Assembly: GCA_020635535.1 (NCBI GenBank)
Contig: JACJZP010000014.1
Coordinates: 13,815-77,814, forward strand
Direction of reading: 5' to 3'
DNA from: Flavobacteriales bacterium
GTDB lineage: Bacteria > Bacteroidota > Bacteroidia > UBA10329
Length of the DNA stretch: 64,000 nucleotides
Below, piece by piece: positions 52,386 to 61,949 of this stretch (positions are counted from its first letter, which is position 1; each line of letters starts with the position of its first letter). Below the pieces are notes generated by a model. That model was not told where the DNA came from and made no database searches. It saw only the letters and a program-made list of their open reading frames with translations. The translations under genes and the position numbers were made by a program.

Positions 52386-52393
52386 TACTTTTG
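52386..52393 (+). promoter_or_regulatory. Promoter -7 box between the receptor and its hydrolase
   Basis: TACTTTTG, a full match to TAnnTTTG, 26 bases before the hydrolase ATG. It would let the hydrolase be expressed apart from the receptor. Confidence 0.5.
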
Positions 52394-52419
52394 AATCTAA
52401 ACCTTGTAACTAATCAATC

Positions 52420-54015
52420 ATGAAAAAACTCTTACTAACTGTTCTTTCAGCGGGCTTCCTCATTGGCAGCACTAATGCTCAGGAACGCTATCTGGATGAA
52501 ATCTTTACCGATGTGGACGTGGCCGCACAAGTACAGTATGGTGCCAACTATAGCTTTTTGCTCGGCTCACCTACTCCCAACTTCCCTTTGTTTACAGATG
52601 TTTATGAGCCAAATGGCGACAGCGAAGGAAATCGTGCAGCAGTAATTCTCTTGCACACAGGCAACTTCCTTCCTAAGTATTTGAACCAAAGCGCAACCGG
52701 AGATAACAAAGACAGCTCATTGGTTGTTTCGGCCAAAATGTTTGCGAAAAGGGGTTATGTGGCATTTGCCCCTAATTACCGTTTGGGGTGGGATGCAACT
52801 ACAACTGACCCCACTTACGGAGCAGATGTTCGTAGAGGTACAATTCTTAATGCGATTTACCGTGCTATCAACGATACCAAAGCGCTGGTTCGCTACATCA
52901 AAAAAACCGTTGCCGAAGATGGAAACCCTTACGGTGTAAACCCAGACAGAATCATCATTTACGGACACGGTTCTGGAGGTTATGTCTCTTTGGCTTACGG
53001 TTCGCTTGACAGAATTGAAGAATTGGAAAACGAAGCTTCTGGTAAGTGGTTGAGCACAACTACGGTTCCCAATACTTCTTTCGTTGAGAATCAACTTTAC
53101 ATCAACACTGACCTTGTAGGTGGTATTGACGGTTTTGGTGGTCAGTACAACGACACGAACTACTACGGTTACTCAAATGATGTATTGGCCTGTGTTAACG
53201 TTGGCGGTGCTTTGGGAGATTCTGCTTGGATTGAACCAGGTGAGCCACCGATCATTTCTTTCCATTGTCCAGATGACGGATTTGCTCCGTTCACTCAAGG
53301 TGTGGTTATCGTTCCTACAACGCAAGAAACCGTGGTTGACGTAGTTGGTAGCCGCTGGGCCGTTGGTAAAGCCAACGAATTGGGTAACAACGATCCACTT
53401 TACGGACAGACTCCATACAATGATCCTTACACAATTGCAGCTCAGAATGCGCTTCAGTCAAGCCACCCTTCTTTGGGACTTAACCCTGCAGACTACAAAG
53501 GTTTATTCCCTTTCCTTCGCCCTGCAATTCAGTGGCCATTCCAAGAGTCTAGTCCTTGGGATTTCTGGGAAGAAACTTCTCTTGTAGCTGCTGCCAGCCC
53601 GCTTGTTGGAGCTACTGCTGCACAGGCAATTCATGACAATGGAATCGGTGGAAGTCCACAGATGAGCCCAGCTATGGGTAAAGCTTACTTGGATTCAATC
53701 CATGGTTTCCTTGCGCCAAGATTGCACAACATCATCAATTCAAGCATCGGCATCAAGGAAAACGATTTCTTGAATGAGAACACTTACGTTTATCCAAATC
53801 CAGCCAGCGATTACTTGGTTGTTAAGACAAATCAGGGAATCCGAATTACTGATATTGAGATCTACGATATGAAAGGTTCGCTTGTTCGTACTGAGAATGG
53901 CCTGAACAAGTTCAGCCATCAGATGAACGGAATCAACAACCTTCCAACAGGACTTTATCTTGTAAAAGTGACCACAGACAAGGGTATTCTTACCCGAAAG
54001 GCTTTGGTGAACTAA
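52420..54015 (+). CDS. Secreted alpha/beta-hydrolase with T9SS type-A sorting domain
   Basis: The 531 residues have a signal peptide (MKKLLLTVLSAGFLIGSTNA), then a carboxylesterase-like alpha/beta-hydrolase: AAVILLHTGNF as the oxyanion-side strand, YVAFAPNYRLGWD, and nucleophile elbow YGHGSGGYVS with Ser185, acid candidate FHCPDDGFAPF. The C-terminal 75 residues (NTYVYPNPASDYLVVKTNQG onward, ending ILTRKALVN) are a T9SS type-A signal. Likely an extracellular esterase. It is not closely similar to the hydrolase at 35906 even though the receptors are paralogues. Confidence 0.88.
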   Translation: MKKLLLTVLSAGFLIGSTNAQERYLDEIFTDVDVAAQVQYGANYSFLLGSPTPNFPLFTDVYEPNGDSEGNRAAVILLHTGNFLPKYLNQSATGDNKDSSLVVSAKMFAKRGYVAFAPNYRLGWDATTTDPTYGADVRRGTILNAIYRAINDTKALVRYIKKTVAEDGNPYGVNPDRIIIYGHGSGGYVSLAYGSLDRIEELENEASGKWLSTTTVPNTSFVENQLYINTDLVGGIDGFGGQYNDTNYYGYSNDVLACVNVGGALGDSAWIEPGEPPIISFHCPDDGFAPFTQGVVIVPTTQETVVDVVGSRWAVGKANELGNNDPLYGQTPYNDPYTIAAQNALQSSHPSLGLNPADYKGLFPFLRPAIQWPFQESSPWDFWEETSLVAAASPLVGATAAQAIHDNGIGGSPQMSPAMGKAYLDSIHGFLAPRLHNIINSSIGIKENDFLNENTYVYPNPASDYLVVKTNQGIRITDIEIYDMKGSLVRTENGLNKFSHQMNGINNLPTGLYLVKVTTDKGILTRKALVN

Positions 54016-54037
54016 GGAATAGTATAAAGAGTTTAAG

Positions 54038-54074
54038 AACCCCATTCGTTTAATGCGGATGGGGTTTTTATTTT
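54038..54074 (+). terminator. Strong intrinsic terminator after the secreted hydrolase gene
   Basis: Eleven-base stem AACCCCATTCG / CGGATGGGGTT with one G-U pair and a seven-base loop, followed by TTTATTTT. Confidence 0.85.
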
Positions 54075-54088
54075 GTCGCTGTGCTAAA

Positions 54089-55693
54089 ATGAACCTGAAA
54101 CACTTCACCCGAAATTGGCTGCCGTATCTGGCAATTGCGATTGTGTATGCAACCGGTGCCAATTTGGATGTGATGGAGGTAGACGCGGCCCAATATGCCA
54201 GCATGTCGTTGGAAATGCTGCGATCCGACAATTGGCTACAGGTTTTTGACCGCCACCAGAATTATCTGGATAAACCACCATTGTTGTTTTGGCTATCAGC
54301 ATTCAGTTTCAAGCTATTCGGTATTGGAAATTGGCAGTATAAGCTTCCTTCCATCCTGTTCAGTTTCCTCGGAATCTTCAGCACTTACAAACTCGGTAAG
54401 CGCTTGTACTCAGAGCGAATTGGGCATCATGCGGCCATTTTATTCGGTAGTTCCTTTGCCATGGTCATGATCAACAATGATGTGAAAACAGATACCATTC
54501 TCGTTTCCGCCATTGTGTTTTCCCTGTGGATGTTGGTTTCGGCCATTCAGACCAACCGATTGAAATACTTCATTGGCTCTGCTTTGGGTATTGGGGTGGC
54601 CATGCTTACTAAAGGTCCAATTGGGTTGATGATGCCTGCGCTTGCCATTGGCGGTCATGTGGTTGTCTCAGGCAATTGGAAGGCGCTGCTCAATGCAAAA
54701 TGGTTAGTAGTGGTTGTGCTCGTTTCAATGGCATTGGTCCCTATGTGCTTGGGACTTTATCAGCAGCATGGAACTGAGGGTTTGAAATTCTACTTCTGGA
54801 CACAGAGCTTCGGACGGATAACAGGACACAGTGAGTGGAGCAACAACACCACTCCTCTGTTCTTCTTACATGTATATGTTTGGTCCTTCCTTCCTTGGGC
54901 TCTCTTAGGCATTTTCGGAATTCTTCAGGAATTGCGGGCATTTCCGAAGATGAGAAAAGAGAAAGGTTCTGAATTTTACTTGCTGTCGGGTATTGCGATG
55001 GTTTGGCTGGCGCTTTCATTGTCACGCTTCAAACTGCCACATTACATTTTCGTGGTCTATCCTCTGATCAGCATTCTCGCGGCCAAACATCTTGAGAACC
55101 TAACTCGCTTTAGTCGGTGGGCTTGGGTACAACTGATACTATCCTCGTTGTCAGTTTTCCTGCTTGCATTCTTGCTTTCCTATTCATTTCCTGCAGGTGG
55201 ATGGGCAGTTCCTATTTTATTGATGGTTATTGCTGTTGGTGCAATCGTCCTGTTCTTCAACCTTTACAGGTCTGCTCAGGTCATTTGGCCTTCATTCATT
55301 ATGTATGTGGCGGTCGGATTAGGAATGAATCTGCACTTCTATCCGCATCTTCTTCCATATCAGGCTGATGCCTATGTCGGCAGATGGGTAAAGGAGACCG
55401 GAATACCAGAAGGTAAGTTCTTAGCCTTTTCCACTGGTGGAAGAGCTTTCGATTTTTATTCTGGAAGAACCTTGCCGTGGATGAAGGATGCCAAGTCGAC
55501 CATCAGCGCAATCTCGGACAGTACTGTTGTCTATGCCACTGAGAAATTCAGGAACGACCTGATAAAACGGGGCTACCCGCCAAAGCGTGAAGTAGTGATA
55601 GAAAACTTTGAGGTTCAGAAACTGACCCTCGAATTTCTGAACCCGAAAACACGGGAAAACGCAGTGAAGAAACGCTACCTGATGTTCTATTGA
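54089..55693 (+). CDS. Glycosyltransferase family 39 / ArnT-like membrane protein
   Basis: GT-C fold enzyme of 534 residues from MNLKHFTRNW; the longer frame begins inside the terminator and was rejected. It has a dozen or so transmembrane helices. The first periplasmic loop carries the acidic motif EVDAAQYASMSLEM and the conserved YLDKPPLLFWLSA of ArnT/PMT-like proteins, then DVKTDTILV and LTKGPIGLMMPALA. It transfers sugar from a lipid-linked donor to a lipid or protein outside the membrane. The acceptor is unknown. Its end overlaps the convergent amidohydrolase by seven bases. Confidence 0.9.
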   Translation: MNLKHFTRNWLPYLAIAIVYATGANLDVMEVDAAQYASMSLEMLRSDNWLQVFDRHQNYLDKPPLLFWLSAFSFKLFGIGNWQYKLPSILFSFLGIFSTYKLGKRLYSERIGHHAAILFGSSFAMVMINNDVKTDTILVSAIVFSLWMLVSAIQTNRLKYFIGSALGIGVAMLTKGPIGLMMPALAIGGHVVVSGNWKALLNAKWLVVVVLVSMALVPMCLGLYQQHGTEGLKFYFWTQSFGRITGHSEWSNNTTPLFFLHVYVWSFLPWALLGIFGILQELRAFPKMRKEKGSEFYLLSGIAMVWLALSLSRFKLPHYIFVVYPLISILAAKHLENLTRFSRWAWVQLILSSLSVFLLAFLLSYSFPAGGWAVPILLMVIAVGAIVLFFNLYRSAQVIWPSFIMYVAVGLGMNLHFYPHLLPYQADAYVGRWVKETGIPEGKFLAFSTGGRAFDFYSGRTLPWMKDAKSTISAISDSTVVYATEKFRNDLIKRGYPPKREVVIENFEVQKLTLEFLNPKTRENAVKKRYLMFY

Positions 55694-56877
55694 GATTGCA
55701 GCTGCTTCAAGGCAATGTAGCTCATTACTCCTGTGCCAATTTCCAAGCAACGCTCATCAACATTGAACGTGGGAGTGTGCAGGCCAGAAGTAAGCCCTTC
55801 TGCTTCGTTACTAACGCCCAGGCGATAGAAACAACCGGGCATATGATGGGTATAATAACTGAAGTCCTCTCCCGTCATTCGCATCTCAAGTTCCTCTACG
55901 TTGTCCTCACCCAAGTATTCAATTGCTGCTTTACGTGCAAATTCGGTCAATTTCTCATCATTGTACACAAACGGATAACCGACATCCACGCGGAAATCGC
56001 AGGTTCCGCCCATAGAAACGGCCAGTTCTTCTGCCAATTTCTTCATGATGCGATGGGCTTCAAAACGCCATTCTTCATCCATGGTGCGAAATGTACCTTG
56101 AACATGAACCTCATTAGGTATAACGTTGGTTGCCCCATTGGCCTCTACCCTACCGAATGAGAGTACACACGGAACTCCCGGCTTAGTTCTTCTACTTACG
56201 ATCTGCTGTAAAGCAACAATGATGTGAGATGTGATCAGAACCGGGTCGATGAGCTTGTGAGGTAGTGCTGCGTGACCCCCTTTTCCCATAACAGTGAAAT
56301 AAACCTCATCTGCAGAAGCCATGTACATTCCACTTTTGAACCCAACCTTTCCTACCGCCAGATCGGGCAGTACATGCTGACCAACCATTGAGCTTGGCTT
56401 GGGATTGTCCAGTGCACCTTCCTTGATCATCAATGAAGCTCCACCGGGCAAACGTTCCTCACCTGGCTGAAAAACAACCTTCAGTGTCCCTTCAAAATCA
56501 TCCCGTAATTCATGAAGCACTTTGGCGGCACCAAGTGCACACGATGTATGAACATCATGTCCGCAAGCGTGCATGACACCATCGTTCTTCGACTTGTAAG
56601 GAACATCATTCGCTTCCAGAATAGGCAATGCATCCATATCGCCACGAATAGCAACAACCTTTGAATTGGGATTCTTCCCTTCTATGTGTGCTACAATTCC
56701 AGTCTTCACATAACCATTGGTATATGGAATACCCCACTCATCAAGTTTGGAGCACACGAACTTGCTTGTTTCAAATTCCTTGAAAGACAGTTCAGGGTTG
56801 GCATGCAAATGCCTTCTGATGTCAAGAATCTGGCTGGCGTTAGCAGCCACAAGATGTTTGACCCTGTCTGTCATCAC
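55687..56877 (-). CDS. M20-family amidohydrolase (N-acyl-amino-acid/hippurate hydrolase type)
   Basis: Di-zinc or manganese hydrolase of 396 residues with the IAA-amino-acid hydrolase/HipO layout: ASQILDIRRHLHANPELSFK, MHACGHDVHTSCALGAAKVL with the metal ligands and catalytic Asp, VVFQPGEERLPGGASLMI with the catalytic Glu, an inserted dimerisation domain (about 185-295, GGHAALPHKLIDPVLITSHI), and MTGEDFSYYTHHMPG. There is no signal peptide. Its ATG overlaps the TauE stop (ATGA). Confidence 0.93.
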   Translation of the reverse strand: MMTDRVKHLVAANASQILDIRRHLHANPELSFKEFETSKFVCSKLDEWGIPYTNGYVKTGIVAHIEGKNPNSKVVAIRGDMDALPILEANDVPYKSKNDGVMHACGHDVHTSCALGAAKVLHELRDDFEGTLKVVFQPGEERLPGGASLMIKEGALDNPKPSSMVGQHVLPDLAVGKVGFKSGMYMASADEVYFTVMGKGGHAALPHKLIDPVLITSHIIVALQQIVSRRTKPGVPCVLSFGRVEANGATNVIPNEVHVQGTFRTMDEEWRFEAHRIMKKLAEELAVSMGGTCDFRVDVGYPFVYNDEKLTEFARKAAIEYLGEDNVEELEMRMTGEDFSYYTHHMPGCFYRLGVSNEAEGLTSGLHTPTFNVDERCLEIGTGVMSYIALKQLQSQ

Positions 56878-57266
56878 TTACTGAAAAGTAGTTTGGCGGC
56901 AGCTAACATCATCACAGCACCGAAAATCCTCTTAACCAGTCGCTGATCCATACCGATGGATATCTTACTCCCGAAATATGCACCGGCAACAAATGCCAGT
57001 GCAATTACCAAAGCCGCAGTTACATTGGTGTTACCACTTTTGTAGTAGTTGTAGAACCCGAGAAGACCAATGGGTGGTAGCATAATGGCCAAACTGGTTC
57101 CCTGCGCCATATGCTGTGTATAGCCAAGAAAGAACACCAATGCCGGAACAATGATTATACCTCCACCTACACCAACAAATCCACTGGCAAACCCCGCTGC
57201 CGCACCTATAAGCAATAAAACAAGTACCGTTGTTAAACTCATATTCGACCCTTTCGATTCAGACAT
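56874..57266 (-). CDS. TauE/SafE-family membrane protein, half-size
   Basis: The 130 residues have four transmembrane helices and one family repeat (GAAAGFASGFVGVGGGIIIV, then PALVF). Full-length TauE/SafE anion exporters are about 250 residues with two such halves, so this one must dimerise or is a reduced version. The ATG overlaps the upstream stop as TAATG. A second start at 57242 (MSLTTVLV) is possible. Known family role: export of sulfite or other sulfur-containing anions; not proven here. Confidence 0.82.
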   Translation of the reverse strand: MSESKGSNMSLTTVLVLLLIGAAAGFASGFVGVGGGIIIVPALVFFLGYTQHMAQGTSLAIMLPPIGLLGFYNYYKSGNTNVTAALVIALAFVAGAYFGSKISIGMDQRLVKRIFGAVMMLAAAKLLFSK

Positions 57267-60200
57267 TAGAAATCCATACTTAAAGAAACGTACCAGAAAC
57301 CATCATTCACCTTGCGGTTCTCCACGCCCCACGCGTAATCTATTCGTACAAAATAACCCAAGAACTTGGTTCTAACCCCGAGGCCAAAGCCTCCTACAAT
57401 GGGTTCTCGTCTATTGTTTACCGTTATCACCACAGAACCCTGCTGAATCACCTCACGATTAAGTGAATTCTCATCTGAGAATGGATGCGCACCCGTCCAG
57501 GCTGTACCAATGTCGCCAAATCCAACTATCTGGAAGTTATAGATGAAGTTCGACTTGATAGGCTTATGAATGAAATAGCGGAAAATAGGCCAACGTAATT
57601 CACTGTTTATCACAGCAAAGCTGTTCCCGTTTCGGATATTCTGAGGATGACCACGCATATTGGTGGCCAAGGCCTGAAAGGCATAATCCTGATTGAAATC
57701 CACTGGAATATCGTAGTTGTAGGTTGGGGCGATCCATTGATCCACACCTCCAAGGAAGTAGGCCAATTTCTGCTTGCCGAAAGATGTACTGGCAGCCATT
57801 CTGTTGGCCCAGATCAGTTCGCGATGAACCTTGATATAATTACGTGCATCGAACCCGATGACAAAGACATTGTTTGCCACCTTATCGATATTCTGGAAAT
57901 ACTCTCCGAATATTTTAAGTCGCGTGCCCCGATATAGGTTTGGCCCTAAGGAAAGCGTGTTATCAAACACGTATTCAAGTTTCAGGCCACCACGCCACTG
58001 CCAATTATCTGGGCGTTCCAGATTTCTATCGTTGGTGCTCTTGTAAACCGTTCTATCGTTACGGCCCAGAACGTTACCTCGAATGGCCGAAAAATCACTG
58101 AAAGGCCAGTTCATTTTCCAAGTAAGCGTGTAAGTATATACCTGGGCAACGGTGGTATTGGAAATCACATCCTCAATGGACTGTCTGTGAAATACCAACT
58201 GTTTATCTAACCTGCGTTTGAAATTCTGTGCAGAAATAAACATCTCGTTGGTCTTCAGGTTTCCGGTTACCCTAAAACCACCAACCACCTTGTAATCGTC
58301 AAGAATATCGGTGATCCCGGTCTTGAAGAATCCGTTCAAACCTGGGTTGTTGAATGATCCGCCACCGGTAAAGGTCTGGTAGGTGCTATTCACAAACGCA
58401 TTGTCGAGCTGTGTTACCACATACTCGCTCTTAAATGCCACATCATAGTTACGTTGAGGTGGCAGCTGCATTTCCAATGCCATGTCTTGCATTGCTTCCA
58501 GCGCCTTGTGCAGGCTATCAATACGGGCCATTACCTCTTCTCGCTTCTTCTCCCTTCTTGTGCGCGGTTGGTCTGAAAGAATGACTGGGGCTTCCTGCTG
58601 CATGTTTTGGTCGGTGACCGATTCTTGAGATTCCCCGCCCACATCAAACTGGTAATTATAAATGTCGATCTCGCCTGGCTTACCTGAAGGTTTCTGCGGC
58701 ACAGGCTTCTCGTAGGTCTCTACCCTCTGAATGGGTTTCTCGTCTTCCTTCAGGATGGATGTTCTTTTGCGTTGCTTTTTAGGCGCCTCTGCCGCTTTGT
58801 TTTTGAATCCTGTCCGTGAAATATCTGACAGAACTGCTGCTTTTTCCGTTTCACGGTCTTTGATGGTGAGCCTGTAATTTCCTTTCGCAAAAATCACCTC
58901 AGCGATCTTCCCGTTGGTAGTATCCACATCATACTCAAGTATGCTTCGGGGATATTGGGTTCCCATGCGCGAACGCGTGAAATAGCTATAATGAATGGAA
59001 GTGTCTATGTAGGCAATGTTGCTATCCAATCTGGCAATGTAACGGTTAAAAACCCCCTTTTCATCACTCAGGTACGAAAGGCTGTTACCGTCATACTCCA
59101 TGGGCATAAGTTCGTCAATGAATGGTGTTTCTGTAACGCGTCTCAGCACATTCTCATTTGAGTTTCTATCATAAATGAAGATGTCGTGATTTAGATTTCT
59201 GGGCAGCAGATTCATGTCGAACTGCTTAATGGTATCATTATTCCTATCGGAACTGAAAATGACCTTGCGCGATCTGTCAATGAACCTTGCATCCACATCC
59301 GTGAACTTATCGTCTGTGAGTTTCTGGTAAACGTTTGAAATGATGTTGTAGATGTACACGTCCGATCGACCCATCTGAACAGCTGAGAACACGAACTCCC
59401 TTCCGTCATCTGAATAATCTACAGAAAGGATCTTCTCAAAGTGAAACAGTTCGCGCCAAGTTCTCTTCTTGGTGGTAAGGTCATACTGAAAGAGCTTGAT
59501 CTTGCCTTTGTGTTCCGTAATAATGGATACCAGCTTGCCACTTGGATGCCACGCAACAATGGGATAACTGTGGTCTTGCGTAGTGTATGCTCTATATCCC
59601 TGTCTGAGGATGGTCTTCTTCTTATTCTTCTGAAGGTCTTGCAACTTCACCTTGATCTTACCCATGTCATTCCAAACGTAGGCCAGTTGTCTTCCGTCAG
59701 GACTTAGCCTTGGATGTTCTACCGCACAGTAAGGCTGTGCCTTTTTCCGAACTCTATTCAAGGGTTTTTCGGCAGGTAGAGCAAGCTTGGTCTCCTGCTT
59801 GTAGTACATGTTATCGTAATAGTGAAGCCATTCAGCGGCCAAATTCTTCAGCGAAACACCAAGAACGAACAGAAATCCGTTATCGGCATTCCGACTTACA
59901 CGCGTCATGTAGAGAATATTGCTGATCACCGATTCGCCATAACTCTCAACCACGTACTTCCAAATAGAATGTCCTCCGTAGCGAGCATCCTTCCCCGTCA
60001 ACTGGCTGAATTTCTCCCAGCGGCCACTCATCACGGCATCGCGCACTTCATTATTCACCTCCGTGTTCCAATCGGTACTGAGGTAAGACACCAGACCTTC
60101 TACAAACCACTCAGGCAGGTTGAGCAGGTAATTGCTTCTGATAACATCTTTGAAGCTTCCGCCATACATCAACTGATCCAACATTACACGGGCAAGCCCC

Positions 60201-60652
60201 GCACGTAGCTGCTCCTCATAGTTCTTATAGTCGCCATCGAAATACAGGATGAGCTTGGTGCCCACAATGGTTGTGATACCTCCTGTGTTATACTGCTGAT
60301 CGGTTACAAGACCTATGTTGCTCTGCTTCTGTTCAGAAAGTTTGTTGTAAATAATGACCTGAAAACGTTTATCCATCGTATAATCGAAGGTCTTTTCAAG
60401 GTCTCGAAGTGCTCTGTCGCTGGCACGCATGGTGTACTCGGCCAGTTCATTGCCACCCAAATAGAAGTAGACATCAAAACGATCGAAACGATAGAAGAAC
60501 CAATCGGTCTTCCCGTACTGCACGCGGTTCTTGCCGAACTCCATCTGAGACCCGTTGTAAAACTGACCGAATGCCGAGGTGAACGGCAATAGCATCAGCA
60601 CAACCAGCCAACTCCCCGATCTTCTACGAAATTGTGCGTACAACTGCCTCAT
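57266..60652 (-). CDS. Outer-membrane protein: inactive peptidase-MA-like domain, TolB-type propeller and surface-antigen barrel
   Basis: About 1128 residues from MRQLYAQFRR, which gives a signal peptide ending SAFGQ. The longer frame to 60745 buries that signal. The N-terminal domain (about 40-205) has the shape of a gluzincin protease, but the HExxH helix reads AGLARVMLDQL while the following LPEWFVEGLVSYL is kept. Next come WD40/TolB-like blades (about 310-600, AVEHPRLSPDGRQLAYVWND), a Lys/Glu-rich linker (about 620-720), and a C-terminal barrel like the bacterial surface antigen/BamA family ending FWYVSLSMDF. Role unknown; perhaps an envelope assembly or receptor protein. Confidence 0.8.
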   Translation of the reverse strand: MRQLYAQFRRRSGSWLVVLMLLPFTSAFGQFYNGSQMEFGKNRVQYGKTDWFFYRFDRFDVYFYLGGNELAEYTMRASDRALRDLEKTFDYTMDKRFQVIIYNKLSEQKQSNIGLVTDQQYNTGGITTIVGTKLILYFDGDYKNYEEQLRAGLARVMLDQLMYGGSFKDVIRSNYLLNLPEWFVEGLVSYLSTDWNTEVNNEVRDAVMSGRWEKFSQLTGKDARYGGHSIWKYVVESYGESVISNILYMTRVSRNADNGFLFVLGVSLKNLAAEWLHYYDNMYYKQETKLALPAEKPLNRVRKKAQPYCAVEHPRLSPDGRQLAYVWNDMGKIKVKLQDLQKNKKKTILRQGYRAYTTQDHSYPIVAWHPSGKLVSIITEHKGKIKLFQYDLTTKKRTWRELFHFEKILSVDYSDDGREFVFSAVQMGRSDVYIYNIISNVYQKLTDDKFTDVDARFIDRSRKVIFSSDRNNDTIKQFDMNLLPRNLNHDIFIYDRNSNENVLRRVTETPFIDELMPMEYDGNSLSYLSDEKGVFNRYIARLDSNIAYIDTSIHYSYFTRSRMGTQYPRSILEYDVDTTNGKIAEVIFAKGNYRLTIKDRETEKAAVLSDISRTGFKNKAAEAPKKQRKRTSILKEDEKPIQRVETYEKPVPQKPSGKPGEIDIYNYQFDVGGESQESVTDQNMQQEAPVILSDQPRTRREKKREEVMARIDSLHKALEAMQDMALEMQLPPQRNYDVAFKSEYVVTQLDNAFVNSTYQTFTGGGSFNNPGLNGFFKTGITDILDDYKVVGGFRVTGNLKTNEMFISAQNFKRRLDKQLVFHRQSIEDVISNTTVAQVYTYTLTWKMNWPFSDFSAIRGNVLGRNDRTVYKSTNDRNLERPDNWQWRGGLKLEYVFDNTLSLGPNLYRGTRLKIFGEYFQNIDKVANNVFVIGFDARNYIKVHRELIWANRMAASTSFGKQKLAYFLGGVDQWIAPTYNYDIPVDFNQDYAFQALATNMRGHPQNIRNGNSFAVINSELRWPIFRYFIHKPIKSNFIYNFQIVGFGDIGTAWTGAHPFSDENSLNREVIQQGSVVITVNNRREPIVGGFGLGVRTKFLGYFVRIDYAWGVENRKVNDGFWYVSLSMDF

Positions 60653-60770
60653 TTTTTGAAGGAACGTAAAGATAAGGTTTATCGTACCTGCAACCGATGT
60701 CCATGTCGAATGCCTTAGCAGTTTCATTTTCACATTATGAACCATAGCTTAGCAACACCACGAAACGAAC

Positions 60771-61949
60771 ATGGTTGCGGCAAATTCAGAAGGCCAGAAC
60801 ATTCTTCTTCAACTATTGGTATCGAGCGAATCTCAGTCAACGTTTGAGAAGCAGTCAGGGTCTTTCCCAAAAATTGAAGACGAAACCGCGTTTCTCAAAC
60901 TGTGTACAGCAACCCATTTGGCACCCATTGTGCATGAAAAGCTGACGCATGTCAATGGTGTTACCTCCACTGTGCTGGAGTCTCTTGCAAACACCCGGAA
61001 CCAGGTGCTGGTGCGCAACATGCGGCTTTACACGGCATTTCAATGGTTTATGACCGAGATGAACGGACGCAGCATACCTGTCATTCCGCTGAAGGGTATC
61101 TATGCCGCAGAAAAGCTGTACAAGGATATAAGCCTGAGGCATTTGAGCGATATCGATCTTCTTATACGGCCTGAGAACGTGAAGGAGGTGGTTGATCTGA
61201 TGGGGATGAATAACTGGCAGATCAAAAAGGCCGAGGCCCATTCCGATCTTTCGCAGCGAGAACTTGAGGTTGCACATCCATACACATTTTACAAAGATGG
61301 TGTGACCATAGAGCTCCATACACACCTTTATGACCGAAAAATTGGGGCCGATATCAGCATCCCATCCCTTTGGGGCCACTCCTCCGAAGAAACATTCTCG
61401 GGCAAAAGCATTTGCCAGTTTGAACCGGAAATGCTACTTCAGCATTGGTGTTTGCATTTACATAAACACCTCAACGGCCATGAGGTGAAGATGCTGAGCT
61501 TTTGGGACATCCGATTGCTGTTGGCACAGAACACAGCTTTCGACTGGAAAAGATTTGAAGTGCTTTGCCAACAGTACAAATGCACTCATCAGGCATTCGG
61601 AGTGCTTTATCTATGCGCAAAATATTGGGACGTTGATGTTCCTGAGGCTTGCATGCAACAGGATAGCGAGTTGGAGTTCAAGTTCCTCCAGTTTTTGGAG
61701 CGGAAACCCAAAACCGCAGCCCGAATGGCAGAGTTCAGGCTTTCTGCCAACCTGAAACGAATGCAGCGACTGGAAACGCTACCACAGAAAGTGACCTTTC
61801 TGGTGCGCTACATTTTTCCGAAAAAGGAATTCATGCATCAGAACTATAACATCAGGTCAGGCGGCTCTGTAGTTATGTGGTACGCCTACCGGCCGTTGGA
61901 GCTGACCGCAAAACTGTGCTTAGCTCTTGGGAAAAAGTTTCTGAACTGA
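60771..61949 (+). CDS. Nucleotidyltransferase-like protein (PF14907 type), RiPP-cluster associated
   Basis: The 392 residues carry the fold's active-site pattern IPLKGIYAAEKLYKDISLRH (Lys108, Gly109, Arg123), then LSDIDLLI with the metal-binding Asp127 and Asp129. A helical C-terminal half (LLQHWCLHLHKHLNGHEVKM) follows. PF14907-type proteins are known beside lasso peptide and related clusters, where one accompanies an HPr-kinase-like enzyme. It is convergent with, and overlaps by 30 bases, the peptidase gene of the minus-strand cluster. Inferred: tailoring of the peptide with a nucleotide or phosphate group. Substrate unproven. Confidence 0.82.
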   Translation: MVAANSEGQNILLQLLVSSESQSTFEKQSGSFPKIEDETAFLKLCTATHLAPIVHEKLTHVNGVTSTVLESLANTRNQVLVRNMRLYTAFQWFMTEMNGRSIPVIPLKGIYAAEKLYKDISLRHLSDIDLLIRPENVKEVVDLMGMNNWQIKKAEAHSDLSQRELEVAHPYTFYKDGVTIELHTHLYDRKIGADISIPSLWGHSSEETFSGKSICQFEPEMLLQHWCLHLHKHLNGHEVKMLSFWDIRLLLAQNTAFDWKRFEVLCQQYKCTHQAFGVLYLCAKYWDVDVPEACMQQDSELEFKFLQFLERKPKTAARMAEFRLSANLKRMQRLETLPQKVTFLVRYIFPKKEFMHQNYNIRSGGSVVMWYAYRPLELTAKLCLALGKKFLN

